Made by a program: the position numbers and the translations under genes
Assembly: GCA_902766595.1 (NCBI GenBank)
Contig: CACXEJ010000052.1
Coordinates: forward strand, 1-49,060
DNA length: 49,060 bases
From: Ruminococcus flavefaciens
GTDB lineage: Bacteria > Bacillota > Clostridia > Oscillospirales > Ruminococcaceae
Reading direction: 5' to 3'
Shown here: positions 1 through 8,593 of the stretch, in pieces
Layout of the letters: each line of letters starts with the position of its first letter
How positions within the stretch are numbered: the first letter of the stretch is position 1
Notes under the pieces: generated by a model
Database searches by the model: none
What the model was told of the DNA's origin: nothing
Seen by the model: the letters and a program-made list of their open reading frames with translations, nothing else

Positions 1-1
1 A

Positions 2-406
2 AACAAGTTTGTATGCCGCCAGTGGTGCGACATACTCAATGTCACTACCGCAAAGGCTTATGCAGAGTACAGCGACAACTACTACCGATGCTGTCCGGCT
101 GTCACTATGAACCGCTACTGCAACGGAGTCGCTTACTATGTCGGAACTGTCTGCAAAACGGACTTCTACGAGAGCTTTGTTGGCAACATTATGCGCCAGA
201 CCGGTATGCCGAGACTCAAGGGACTTCCGAGAGGAGTCGAGGTCACAACGAGAACGAACGGTCTCGATGACTTCATATTCTTCTTCAACAATTCAGAGGA
301 AACGGCTACGATCACGCTTCCTAAGGCGATGTACAGCATCATCGACTCCGCCGGCAAGGATAAGCTCGAGCTCAAGCCCTTTGAGGTCGATATAGTGAGG
401 AAGTAA
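2..406 (+). CDS. Beta-galactosidase (GH42), C-terminal end only
   Basis: The reading frame is already open at the left edge and ends with TAA at 404-406, so only about 134 C-terminal residues are visible. They match the trimerisation and C-terminal beta-sandwich part of GH42 beta-galactosidases: a Tyr/Ala-rich stretch (RQWCDIL, AKAYAEYSDNYYRCCPAV), then GVAYYVGT, followed by RGVEVTTRTN and LDDFIFFFNN, and a short final strand ending FEVDIVRK. The catalytic TIM barrel lies outside the window. In the family the enzyme hydrolyses terminal beta-galactosides, often from pectic galactan or arabinogalactan, which fits the pectin theme of the dockerin enzyme at 43.9 kb. dtd follows after 3 nt, so they may be co-transcribed. 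Family assignment is fairly firm; substrate is inferred. Confidence 0.75.
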   Translation, partial: NKFVCRQWCDILNVTTAKAYAEYSDNYYRCCPAVTMNRYCNGVAYYVGTVCKTDFYESFVGNIMRQTGMPRLKGLPRGVEVTTRTNGLDDFIFFFNNSEETATITLPKAMYSIIDSAGKDKLELKPFEVDIVRK

Positions 407-409
407 GCT

Positions 410-844
410 ATGAGGATAGTTTTGCAGAGGGTGACCTCAGCGAGCGTCAGGGTTGACGGCGAGCTCACCGGCGCGATAGATACCGGCTACCTGATACTCT
501 TCGGAGTCGGTCACGGCGATACCGAGGAGGACTGCCGCAGACTTGCCGACAAGATCATAAATCTCCGGATATTTTCTGATGAAAACGACAAGATAAATCT
601 CTCGCTCGGAGATGTGGGAGGAGCGCTGCTGGTCGTGCCGCAGTTCACGCTGTATGCCGACTGCCGCAAGGGCAACCGCCCGAACTTCATACAGGCTGCC
701 AAGCCCGATGAGGCAAACCGGCTGTACGAATACTTCGTGGAATACTGCCGCAGCAAGGGCGTCAAGACCGAGACCGGCAGGTTTGGAGCGGATATGAAGG
801 TCGAGCTCCTCAACGACGGACCGTTCACGATAGTTCTTGAATAA
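410..844 (+). CDS. dtd: D-aminoacyl-tRNA deacylase
   Basis: This 144-residue protein has the usual DTD length and covers the whole family. It removes D-amino acids (and misloaded Gly) from tRNA in the cytoplasm, protecting translation. Visible signatures are the N-terminal [13 protein letters not shown] strand, the catalytic PQFTLYAD motif (usually SQFTLYAD, so the first Ser is Pro here), the RPNF segment, and the C-terminal GP motif [10 protein letters not shown]. The start ATG lies 3 nt after the preceding stop, with AGGAAG as SD. A hairpin follows at 857-883. Identification is secure; the Ser to Pro change next to the active-site motif is a minor oddity. Confidence 0.95.
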   Translation: MRIVLQRVTSASVRVDGELTGAIDTGYLILFGVGHGDTEEDCRRLADKIINLRIFSDENDKINLSLGDVGGALLVVPQFTLYADCRKGNRPNFIQAAKPDEANRLYEYFVEYCRSKGVKTETGRFGADMKVELLNDGPFTIVLE

Positions 845-856
845 CGAATAAAAACG

Positions 857-883
857 CCTCGGGAGCACATAATGTTCCCGAGG
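857..883 (+). promoter_or_regulatory. Hairpin that closes dtd and contains the SD of the next gene
   Basis: An 11-bp stem (one G-U pair) forms between CCTCGGGAGCA and TGTTCCCGAGG, with a 5-nt loop at 868-872. It follows the dtd stop and precedes TGATCTTTT, so it resembles a weak intrinsic terminator. The end of the 3' arm plus the next bases reads GAGGTGATC, a near-perfect anti-16S match placed right before the ATG at 893. Folding would hide the ribosome-binding site of the penicillin-binding protein gene. Confidence 0.6.
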
Positions 884-892
884 TGATCTTTT

Positions 893-2491
893 ATGCGCAG
901 ACGCTGCGAAAACGGTGTGATATGGCTGACGGCAGCCTTTTTTGTGATGTTTGTGGTGATAGCTGCAAACTACTTCACGATATGCTTCGAGCAGAAGTAT
1001 GTCAGCGCGGCGGAGGAGCGTTCGGAGTTCACGATAAGTGCCGGGGAGAGTCAGGGAACTATCTACGACCGGAATATGCGTCCGCTGAACAATACCGGTC
1101 ACGTTTACAAAGCCGTAGTCGTTCCGAAGGCTGTTGACTATGCGGAAACTGTGCGCTATGCGATCGACTCTGATGAATTCAGCGAAAAGTTCAGGGAGGG
1201 CGATCCGTTTATTTTCAGGTGCAGGAGCGATACTCCGGAGAGCGACGGACTGACGGTCTTCAAACTGCCGGAGAGGTACGGCAGCAGTGTTTCTGCACAC
1301 CACGTTCTTGGCTATGTTTCAGGAGAGGAAGGGGCTTCCGGAGTTGAGTACGCCTATGACAGGTTCCTGCGCAGCGCTGACGGCGATAACAGCGTTACCT
1401 ATTCGATAGACGGCTTCGGGAGAGTTCTCATCGGTGACGGGAAAAAGGTCTGCCGCCGCAGAGCGGACGAGGGCGGTGTCGTGACGACGATAGATGCGGA
1501 TATCCAGCGTATCTGCGAGCGGTGCGGCAGCAATATCGGCAGGGGAGCGATAGTCGCCGCGGACATCAGCTCCGGCGATATACTGGCTATGGCGAGCTTC
1601 CCCGATTATTCTGCCGCAGACCTTGATACTGCACTCAGTGACGAGAGGTGTCCGCTGATAGACCGCTGTCTGTATTCTTACAGCGTCGGCTCTATCTTCA
1701 AGCTGGTCACTGCCTGCGAGGCTGTCGACGAAGGCTATGCAGGCTATAAGTACGACTGCCGCGGAAATATAAACGTTGACGGTCAGAATTTCAACTGCCA
1801 CAAGCTCGCCGGACACGGTATGCAGACGATGAGCCGTGCGATGACGAATTCCTGCAACACCTATTTCATCAGCCTGAGCCGTGAGCTTGACTCGGCGGCT
1901 TTCAGGGAGACAGCCTGCCGTCTCGGCTTTGGAAAGGAGAACTATCTTTGCAGCGGCATAATCGGTTCGGCAGGAGTTCTTCCGACTGAGAGGGAGCTGA
2001 GAGTGCCTGCCGAGCTTGCGAATTTTTCGTTCGGGCAGGGCAAGCTCACTGCAACTCCGCTCCAGATAACCCAGCTCTGCTGCGCGATAGCCAACGACGG
2101 AGAAATGCCGGCTCTGCGCATCATACGCGGACTCACTATCGACGGAAAAAGTGTTGCAGGGGAAAAGTTCTTCCAGTCATCGAGGGCAATGGACGTCCGC
2201 ACGGCAGGACTTCTCCGGCAGATGATGATCTCAGCGGTCAGGGACAATCCGGAGTCGAAGGCGCGTTCGGAGGTAGTTGCAGCCGGAGCAAAGACCTCAA
2301 CTGCCCAGACCGGAAGGCTCGATGAAAAGGGCGAGGAGCTCTGTCACGCTTGGATAACCGGCTTCTTTCCGGCGGACAAGCCGAAATATGCCGTGACGGT
2401 GCTTGTCGAGGACGGCGGTTACGGAAACGACGCTGCCGCACCGGTATTCAGGGCGATAGCAGAGAATATTATGCGGCATTTCCCGGAGTGA
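893..2491 (+). CDS. Penicillin-binding protein, transpeptidase (FtsI/SpoVD/PbpA type)
   Basis: A 532-residue membrane-anchored D,D-transpeptidase that would cross-link peptidoglycan at the outer face of the membrane. Residues 9-28 form a single TM anchor. A short linker/dimer region follows (GTIYDRNMRPL near 60), then the transpeptidase domain with the catalytic SxxK motif at S267-I-F-K270, the SxN motif at S320-C-N322, and the KTG-box at K467, which here reads KTSTAQTG instead of KTGTAQ. The protein is shorter than classical PBP2B/SpoVD (over 600 aa), so the dimerisation domain is reduced and PASTA domains are absent. The ATG at 893 is supported by the SD GAGGTGATC, which lies within a hairpin. 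SpoVD-like versus PbpA-like cannot be decided by eye. Confidence 0.88.
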   Translation: MRRRCENGVIWLTAAFFVMFVVIAANYFTICFEQKYVSAAEERSEFTISAGESQGTIYDRNMRPLNNTGHVYKAVVVPKAVDYAETVRYAIDSDEFSEKFREGDPFIFRCRSDTPESDGLTVFKLPERYGSSVSAHHVLGYVSGEEGASGVEYAYDRFLRSADGDNSVTYSIDGFGRVLIGDGKKVCRRRADEGGVVTTIDADIQRICERCGSNIGRGAIVAADISSGDILAMASFPDYSAADLDTALSDERCPLIDRCLYSYSVGSIFKLVTACEAVDEGYAGYKYDCRGNINVDGQNFNCHKLAGHGMQTMSRAMTNSCNTYFISLSRELDSAAFRETACRLGFGKENYLCSGIIGSAGVLPTERELRVPAELANFSFGQGKLTATPLQITQLCCAIANDGEMPALRIIRGLTIDGKSVAGEKFFQSSRAMDVRTAGLLRQMMISAVRDNPESKARSEVVAAGAKTSTAQTGRLDEKGEELCHAWITGFFPADKPKYAVTVLVEDGGYGNDAAAPVFRAIAENIMRHFPE

Positions 2492-2520
2492 GCGTAGGTG
2501 TATGAAATTTCAATAGGGTA

Positions 2521-2549
2521 TTGACATTTTGGCGATACAGGGGTATAAT
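2521..2549 (+). promoter_or_regulatory. Promoter of the alaS T-box leader
   Basis: TTGACA (2521-2526), a 17-bp spacer, then TATAAT (2544-2549): both hexamers match the sigma-A consensus exactly. Transcription would start about 20 nt before the T-box stem I. Confidence 0.9.
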
Positions 2550-2569
2550 GTTTATATATGGCGTTGACG

Positions 2570-2775
2570 GGAATGACCGTTTGCGCACCTTGCAGAGAGA
2601 AAGCGGCTGGTGAGAGCTTTCAGGTGCGGCACGGGTGCTCCCCCCGAGTCTCCGCGGAAAACCGCGGCGTGTTTCCGCGTTAAGGAGCCTGAGAAAAGAA
2701 CTGCGGTTCTTTTGAATTAGGGTGGTACCACGAGAGCCTTCGTCCCTTTTTGGCGGCGGAGGTGTTTTTTGTTTT
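2570..2775 (+). promoter_or_regulatory. T-box leader (tRNA-Ala-sensing riboswitch) of alaS
   Basis: The leader has the conserved T-box sequence AGGGTGGTACCACG at 2719-2732, which pairs with the free CCA end of uncharged tRNA in the antiterminator. Upstream is a stem I region with the GCTGGTGAGAG motif, and GTGCTCC near 2636, where GCT (2637-2639) is a plausible alanine specifier codon. Downstream, CCTTCGTC (2737-2744) pairs, with G-U pairs, to GGCGGAGG (2755-2762), and a T-rich tract follows (2765-2775); this is the terminator. The arrangement is the standard transcription-attenuation T-box, allowing alaS expression when tRNA-Ala is uncharged. Confidence 0.92.
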
Positions 2776-2833
2776 CTGTGAACGGAAAACATAATCGTAA
2801 ATTATTATTTTTATCATAAAGGAGATCATTTAT

Positions 2834-5464
2834 ATGCAGTGGACAGGTCTTAACGATCTACGCGAAAAGTATCTTTCATTCTTTGAGAGCAAGAACCATA
2901 CCCGTATGGCAAGCGCTTCTCTCGTGCCTCAGGGCGACAAGAGCCTTCTTCTCATCAATTCGGGAATGGCTCCGCTCAAGAAGTTCTTCCTCGGACAGGC
3001 TACTCCTCCCAATAAGAGAGTGACGACCTGCCAGAAGTGCATCAGAACTCCCGACATCGAGAGCGTCGGCAAGACCGCCCGCCACGGTACATATTTTGAA
3101 ATGCTCGGAAACTTCTCATTCGGTGACTACTTCAAGAACGAGGCTATCGAGTGGGCTTGGGAATTCCTCACAAAAACTCTTGAGATCCCCGCTGAAAAGC
3201 TCTGGATCACTATTTTCGAGAGCGACGACGAGGCTGAGCAGATATGGGAGAACAAGATCGGTATCCCTCACGACAGGATAATCCGTCTCGGCAAGAAGGA
3301 CAACTTCTGGGAGCACGGTTCAGGTCCATGCGGTCCCTGCTCTGAGATACACTTCGACCGCGGAGAGGCTTACGGACCGTTCGAGAACTTCGAGCAGGCA
3401 AGCGACTGCGACAGAGTCATCGAGATATGGAACCTCGTATTCAGCCAGTTCGACAGCGACGGTGAAGGTCACTACGCTGAGATGAAGAATAAGAACATCG
3501 ACACAGGTATGGGACTCGAGCGTCTTGCCTGCGTAATGCAGGGTGTTGACAATATCTTTGAGGTCGATACCGTTCAGAATATTATGAAGCACATCTCGTC
3601 CATTGCAGGCGTTGAGTACAAGAAGGACGCAAAGACAGATGTCTCGCTCCGTGTTATCACTGACCACATCAGAAGCACGACTCTTATGGTCGGCGACGGT
3701 ATCCTCCCCTCAAATGAGGGACGCGGCTACGTTCTCCGCCGACTCCTCAGAAGAGCTGCACGTCACGGCAGACTCTTGGGCATCACACGTCCGTTCCTCT
3801 GTGAGGTATGCGACACAGTTATTAACGAGAACAAGGGTGCATACCCTGAGCTCGACGAGAAGCGCGACTACATCAAGAAGATCATCAGCGTCGAGGAAGA
3901 GGCTTTTGCAAAGACTATCGACAAGGGCACTGAGCTCCTCAACGGCTTCACAGATGCACTCAAGGCAGAGGGCAAGACCGTTCTCTCCGGCGACGACGCA
4001 TTCAAGCTCTCCGATACATACGGCTTCCCGATAGACCTCACCGTGGAGATCTGTGAGGAGAGAGGCTTCACCGTTGACCGCGACCGCTTCACAGAGCTTG
4101 CAAAGGAGCAGCGTGCAAGAGCTAAGGCTGACCACGCAGCAAAGGCTGGTTCATCGTGGGCTGACAACAGCATAAAGGTAGACGCTCCCAAGACAGTATT
4201 CACCGGCTATACTTCAATGAGCGAGAGCGACGTAAAGATCCTCGCGATATACAAGGACGGCGCTGAGGTAGAGACTGCCGCTGAGGGCGACGATGTTGTA
4301 ATCGTTCTCGACAAAACTCCTTTCTACGCTGAGAGCGGCGGACAGGTTGGCGATACCGGAAGTATCTTCTCAGGTGCAGGCGTTGCCGCAGTTGAGGACA
4401 CTATCAAGTCCGAGGGACACTTCCTCCACATCGCTTCTATCGAGCAGGGCAGCATCAGCAAGGGCGAGACTGCTACTGCAATGATAAACAATGAGCGCAG
4501 AATGGCTATTATGCGCAACCATACATCAGCACATCTTCTCCAGAACGCGCTCCGTACAGTTCTCGGCGACCACGTTCATCAGGCTGGTCAGCTCGTAAAC
4601 GAAAAGGCTTGCCGCTTCGACTTCAACCACTTCTCCGCTATGACTGAGGAGGAGATAGCTGACGTTGAGAAGATCGTAAACGCTTCTATCCTCGCAGCTA
4701 TCCCTGTAACTATGGAGGAAATGCCTATCGAGGAGGCTAAGAAGCTCGGCGCAATGGCACTGTTCGGAGAGAAGTACGGCGACACAGTAAGAGTAGTTAC
4801 TGCCGGCGACTCTATCGAATTCTGCGGCGGTACACACGTTTCAAATGCGGCTCAGATCGGACTCTTCAAGATAGTTTCAGAGAGCTCGGTAGCAGCAGGC
4901 GTAAGACGTATCGAGGCTGTTACAGGTAAGGGCGTTATGGACCTCCTCAACAGCTACAAGAACACTATCATCAAGTCTGCAAAGGCTATAAAGCTGGCTA
5001 ATATCAGCGAGCTTCCCGAGAAGTGTGCAGCACTCGCAGCCGAGGTCAAGGAAAAGGACAAGAAGCTCGAGAGCCTCAACCAGCAGATCGCCAATGCCAA
5101 GACAGCAGCTCTCTTCGACAATGCAAAGGAAGTTGCAGGCATCAAGCTCGTTTCCGCAAGAATGGACGGCTCTGCTCCGGACGCACTCAGAAAGCTCGGA
5201 GACAGCGTCAAGGACAGAAATGAAGCTATGATCGCTCTCTTTGCCGGAACAGTAGGCGAAAAGGGAACATTCTACTGCGTATGCACCAAGGAAGCTGTTG
5301 CAAATGGTGCTAACGCAGGAACTATCGTGCGCGAGGTAGCTGCCGTGACCGGCGGTAAGGGCGGCGGAAAGCCCGACGGAGCTATGGCTGGCGCAGGAGA
5401 CATCACAAAGATCGACGAGGCTCTTGCAAAGTTCGAGAGCGTAGTGTCAGGACTTGTTAAGTAA
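2834..5464 (+). CDS. alaS: Alanyl-tRNA synthetase
   Basis: An 876-residue, full-length class II synthetase that charges tRNA-Ala in the cytoplasm. In order: the N-terminal catalytic core (LREKYLSFFESKNH, then INSGMAPLKKFFLG and TCQKCIRTPDIESVGKTARH), the tRNA-recognition region, the editing domain with the zinc-binding HTSAHLL motif and the CGGTHV motif, a coiled-coil linker rich in Lys/Glu/Ala, and the C-terminal Gly-rich DHHA1 domain with TGGKGGGKPDGAMAGAG. The start has SD AAAGGAGATC 11 nt upstream. A T-box leader precedes it. Codon use is biased to C-ending codons, as expected for a highly expressed gene. No anomalies seen. Confidence 0.98.
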   Translation: MQWTGLNDLREKYLSFFESKNHTRMASASLVPQGDKSLLLINSGMAPLKKFFLGQATPPNKRVTTCQKCIRTPDIESVGKTARHGTYFEMLGNFSFGDYFKNEAIEWAWEFLTKTLEIPAEKLWITIFESDDEAEQIWENKIGIPHDRIIRLGKKDNFWEHGSGPCGPCSEIHFDRGEAYGPFENFEQASDCDRVIEIWNLVFSQFDSDGEGHYAEMKNKNIDTGMGLERLACVMQGVDNIFEVDTVQNIMKHISSIAGVEYKKDAKTDVSLRVITDHIRSTTLMVGDGILPSNEGRGYVLRRLLRRAARHGRLLGITRPFLCEVCDTVINENKGAYPELDEKRDYIKKIISVEEEAFAKTIDKGTELLNGFTDALKAEGKTVLSGDDAFKLSDTYGFPIDLTVEICEERGFTVDRDRFTELAKEQRARAKADHAAKAGSSWADNSIKVDAPKTVFTGYTSMSESDVKILAIYKDGAEVETAAEGDDVVIVLDKTPFYAESGGQVGDTGSIFSGAGVAAVEDTIKSEGHFLHIASIEQGSISKGETATAMINNERRMAIMRNHTSAHLLQNALRTVLGDHVHQAGQLVNEKACRFDFNHFSAMTEEEIADVEKIVNASILAAIPVTMEEMPIEEAKKLGAMALFGEKYGDTVRVVTAGDSIEFCGGTHVSNAAQIGLFKIVSESSVAAGVRRIEAVTGKGVMDLLNSYKNTIIKSAKAIKLANISELPEKCAALAAEVKEKDKKLESLNQQIANAKTAALFDNAKEVAGIKLVSARMDGSAPDALRKLGDSVKDRNEAMIALFAGTVGEKGTFYCVCTKEAVANGANAGTIVREVAAVTGGKGGGKPDGAMAGAGDITKIDEALAKFESVVSGLVK

Positions 5465-5482
5465 GCTGATAAACACTGAATA

Positions 5483-5583
5483 AATTCGGAATTAGGAGTT
5501 CGGAATTATGGTATCGCTTGCGCGATATGATTAAAATAATGTGCCGAATGCGCACAACAATTCCTGATTTCTCATTCCGAATT
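5483..5583. repeat. Palindromic repeat (MITE/REP-like) between alaS and the HIT gene
   Basis: An imperfect inverted repeat has arms of about 29 bp (5483-5511 and 5555-5583, 22 of 29 positions complementary, the outer AATTCGGAAT/ATTCCGAATT perfect). Between the arms lie two small hairpins: TATCGC-TTGC-GCGATA and TGTGC...GCACA. The left arm itself repeats TTCGGAATT. Nothing coding is visible. The design suggests a small non-autonomous mobile palindrome that may also act as the alaS terminator region. I infer the class from structure only. Confidence 0.6.
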
Positions 5584-5626
5584 CTGAATTATAAAAACAT
5601 AAAATTTTTGTAAAGGAGTAAAAAAT

Positions 5627-5980
5627 ATGGACTGCTTATTCTGCAAAATAATCGACGGCGACATTCCCAGCACAAAGGTATACGAGGACGACTTCGTATT
5701 CGCATTCAAGGACATCGCACCTATCGCACCATTCCACTGCCTTATTATCCCCAAGGTTCATATCAGCGGCGCTGACCAGATAACCGCTGAGAACTCCGAG
5801 GTCATCGGCAAGGTATTCGAGGCTGCTGCAAAGATAGCAAAGCAGGAGGGTATCGAGAGCTTCCGTATCATCAACAACTGCGGCGACGATGCAGGTCAGA
5901 CCGTAAAGCATATCCATTTCCATATGCTCGCAGGAGTAAAGATGGGCTGGGGACCTGAGTCTCTCGGTAAGACCGAATAA
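5627..5980 (+). CDS. HIT-family nucleotide hydrolase (HinT/PKCI type)
   Basis: A 117-residue cytoplasmic protein of the histidine-triad superfamily. It has the N-terminal CLFCKIIDGDIPS signature with a CxxC pair, the strand FKDIAPIAPFHCLIIPK, and near the C-terminus the catalytic HxHxHxx-like motif VKHIHFHML. HinT proteins hydrolyse purine nucleoside phosphoramidates and acyl-adenylates. The length is typical. The SD AAAGGAG lies 8 nt before the ATG. It heads a tight run of genes: the phosphoribosyltransferase starts 12 nt after its stop, consistent with nucleotide metabolism. Confidence 0.93.
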   Translation: MDCLFCKIIDGDIPSTKVYEDDFVFAFKDIAPIAPFHCLIIPKVHISGADQITAENSEVIGKVFEAAAKIAKQEGIESFRIINNCGDDAGQTVKHIHFHMLAGVKMGWGPESLGKTE

Positions 5981-5992
5981 GGAGGAATTGTC

Positions 5993-6532
5993 ATGGCTGA
6001 TACCTACAAGATGAAAATTGCCGGACTTGAAAGGGAGCTTATCCGCTGTCCGCTCAATGACAAGATAGACATCGCGGCTTTCATAATGTTCTCTGACGTA
6101 GAGCTGACAGTTGCGTGTGCAGAGGAGCTCCTCAAGAAGTGCGGAGACTTTGACATAATCCTCACAGCTGAGTCAAAGGGCATACCGCTTGCATACGAAA
6201 TGGCTCGTCAGAGCGGCAAGAACTACGTTGTTGCAAGAAAGTCCGTAAAGCTGTATATGACAGATCCTGTTGAGGTAACTGTTAAGTCGATAACGACAGC
6301 GAATGTCCAGAAGCTCTGTCTCTCAAAGGAAAAGGCAGATATGCTCCGCGGCAGAAAGGTGCTGCTCGTAGACGACGTTATAAGCACCGGAGAGTCGCTC
6401 ATTGCTCTTGAGAAGCTGACAGCGGCTGCCGGCGGAGACATTGCAGGAAAGGCAGCTGTTCTCGCTGAGGGCGATGCTGCTGACAGAACTGACATAATCT
6501 TCCTCGAAAAGCTTCCGCTTTTCTTCAAGTAA
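5993..6532 (+). CDS. Phosphoribosyltransferase (adenine-PRT-like)
   Basis: A 179-residue type I phosphoribosyltransferase. The PRPP-binding motif is clear at VLLVDDVISTGESL (about 123-136), preceded by the PRT-fold segments DIILTAESKGIPLAYEMAR and NYVVARKSVKLYM, the latter resembling the RKxxK loop of adenine phosphoribosyltransferases. The family joins a free base to PRPP for nucleotide salvage, or acts as a regulator (PurR-like). No DNA-binding domain is present, so an enzyme is more likely. SD AAGGAGGAATT precedes the ATG. It lies 12 nt after the HIT gene and 12 nt before comEC. The base specificity is not certain. Confidence 0.85.
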   Translation: MADTYKMKIAGLERELIRCPLNDKIDIAAFIMFSDVELTVACAEELLKKCGDFDIILTAESKGIPLAYEMARQSGKNYVVARKSVKLYMTDPVEVTVKSITTANVQKLCLSKEKADMLRGRKVLLVDDVISTGESLIALEKLTAAAGGDIAGKAAVLAEGDAADRTDIIFLEKLPLFFK

Positions 6533-6544
6533 AGGAATAATGAT

Positions 6545-8593
6545 ATGAAGCGAAAAATGATTTTAGCTGCGGTAGCATATATGGCGGGATTATTTTTCGC
6601 TTCGTTTTTTACAGGTGTAAGCTCGCTGCTCTTTCTGCTGCCGGCAGCCGCAGCGGTGTTCTTTATTGGACGTTACCGCGGAATGGTCCGCTGCGACTTC
6701 ATTATCGCCGGAGCGTGTTTCATAGCTGCCGCAGCCGTTTTCGGACTGTACACCTCCCTGAACTACGGCCGAGTAACTGCATACGACGGCGAGACCGGCA
6801 GTTTCCGCGGAACTGTCGTCTCCGTCAGCGATTATAACGGCGGAAAGTCGGTCTATACCCTCAGGGGCAGGATAGACGGCAGCCGTTCCGCGAAGCTGAG
6901 ACTTTATACGGACTCGCTTGATGTCCGGTACGGCGACATAGTAAAAATAGAGAACTGTACGTTCAGCATACCTCGCGGAGATTACCTCTATGATCCGGAG
7001 AACAGGCTTCGTTCGGAGGGCGTTTTCCTCGAAGCGGAATATCCTGACGGTATAAGCGCTGAAAAGAGCAGCGGTCACAAATTCAGGCGTAGCATCATCG
7101 ATTACAGGGAGCGTATGTGCAGGGAGTTCCGCAGCGAAATGGGCGAAGAGGCAGGCAGCTTCATTGCCGGTATGGTATTCGGGCGCTCATCGGAGCTCGA
7201 CAACAGCGTGAGGACGTCCTTTGCGAGGTGCGGCATAGCCCATATCCTCGCCGTATCCGGACTTCACGTCTCGATAGCGGCACTGCTGTTTATGGAGCTG
7301 CTGAAAATGCTGAGAGTGAACCGCTTTGCGGCGTTCGGAGCGATGAACGTTTTCCTGCTTATGCTCATATTGCTGGCGGACTCGCCAATCTCGGCTGTAC
7401 GCGCGGCGATAATGATGGATATGGTCTATGCGGCAGGGCTTTTCCGGCGGCAGAATGACACTTTCACGTCGCTGTCCGCGGCAGCACTGCTGATATGTAT
7501 AACAAACCCTTACGTCATATATAACGCTGGATTTCTGCTGTCTGTTGCCGGAACGTTCGGCATCGGAGTATGTGCGCCTTATATGACAAAGGGACTCAGA
7601 GAAAAGGGCTTGCTGTGGGGCGTACTTTCGGCGTTCCTGACGATGCTCTGCACCTCGCTCTGCATACTTCCGCTGAGTATGAAATTCTTCGACGAGACCT
7701 CGCTCATATCGCCGCTCTCAAACCTGCTGATAATACCTTTCTGCGGTGTTCTTATCGTTATCGGTATGCTCTATGTATTTACCGGCGGGGCGGTCTCTCT
7801 CCTCGCACCTGCAAAGTACGTTGCGGAGGCAATTCTCTCGCTGACAGACCGTATTTCTCACAGCGGACGGATCTACTTTTCAGCCGGAAGCGACAGAGTC
7901 ATCGAGCTTGCATTCGTGCTTGCCGTGGCAGTCGCTGCGGTGCAGTTCATAGCAAGAAGCCGGAGAGCCACAGCGTATGCGGCGGCTTTTTCATGCACGG
8001 CACTCTTCCTCGGTTCGGCGTTCAGCAGCAGGAGTTTTTACCGCAGCTTCAACGCGGCAGTGCTCGGAAAGGGCAGTAATGCCGCTGTTGTTCTGACCTT
8101 CAGCGGCAGAACAGACGTCATTGATCTCAGCGGCAGCAGCAGTTCACCGGATTATGTAAGGAAATACCTCGCAAGGAACAATATCAGCCACCCTGATGTG
8201 CTGGTGCTGACTCAAAATGTTCAGGCGCAGTATTCCGCGTACCAGAGCGCTTTTGACGGCACTGTTGCTGAGGAGTGCTATGCGGCAGGCGATACGCCTG
8301 TCTACGGCAGCGAGGATACGGAGATTTACGGCAACATCGGGTATGTTTACAGTGCGGACGACTACACGGTCGCATATGAGAACGGCGTTCTGACGGTGAA
8401 ATACGGCGGAGCGAGCGTCAGCTTTTCTGATGCGGCAAGCCATGCGGAGAATATGGAAGGGCTCCGCGTTTACTACGGAAATTCTGCTGCCGAAGCCGTT
8501 AAAGATGAAGAAGCCGTGTATGTCGCGGACTGCGGAAACTGCTTCGTGATAAGGCTCTCTGATGACGGAGGGCACAGGATAAGGAGGCTCTGA
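6545..8593 (+). CDS. comEC: ComEC/Rec2-family DNA-uptake channel protein, C-terminal domain degenerate
   Basis: A 682-residue polytopic membrane protein. Residues 1-75 have TM segments, then a periplasmic-side DUF4131-like beta domain (GSFRGTVVSVSDYNGGKSVYTL), then the competence core with the hallmark GIAHILAVSGLHVS and many TM helices to about residue 500. The remaining C-terminal part occupies the place of the metallo-beta-lactamase domain (GSNAAVVLTFSGRTDVIDL...) but I find no HxHxDH zinc motif: the expected position reads VLVLTQNVQAQYSAYQSAF. ComEC transports single-stranded DNA across the membrane; the beta-lactamase part is thought to degrade the other strand. The gene overlaps holA by one base (TGATG), a common comEC-holA arrangement. 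Confidence 0.88.
   Translation: MKRKMILAAVAYMAGLFFASFFTGVSSLLFLLPAAAAVFFIGRYRGMVRCDFIIAGACFIAAAAVFGLYTSLNYGRVTAYDGETGSFRGTVVSVSDYNGGKSVYTLRGRIDGSRSAKLRLYTDSLDVRYGDIVKIENCTFSIPRGDYLYDPENRLRSEGVFLEAEYPDGISAEKSSGHKFRRSIIDYRERMCREFRSEMGEEAGSFIAGMVFGRSSELDNSVRTSFARCGIAHILAVSGLHVSIAALLFMELLKMLRVNRFAAFGAMNVFLLMLILLADSPISAVRAAIMMDMVYAAGLFRRQNDTFTSLSAAALLICITNPYVIYNAGFLLSVAGTFGIGVCAPYMTKGLREKGLLWGVLSAFLTMLCTSLCILPLSMKFFDETSLISPLSNLLIIPFCGVLIVIGMLYVFTGGAVSLLAPAKYVAEAILSLTDRISHSGRIYFSAGSDRVIELAFVLAVAVAAVQFIARSRRATAYAAAFSCTALFLGSAFSSRSFYRSFNAAVLGKGSNAAVVLTFSGRTDVIDLSGSSSSPDYVRKYLARNNISHPDVLVLTQNVQAQYSAYQSAFDGTVAEECYAAGDTPVYGSEDTEIYGNIGYVYSADDYTVAYENGVLTVKYGGASVSFSDAASHAENMEGLRVYYGNSAAEAVKDEEAVYVADCGNCFVIRLSDDGGHRIRRL

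Noticed and set aside
437-1303. A 288-codon minus-strand open frame across dtd and the PBP start
   Set aside because: It lies opposite two clear genes, has no SD, and its translation is Arg/His/Val-rich without any motif, as expected for a shadow of GC-biased codons.
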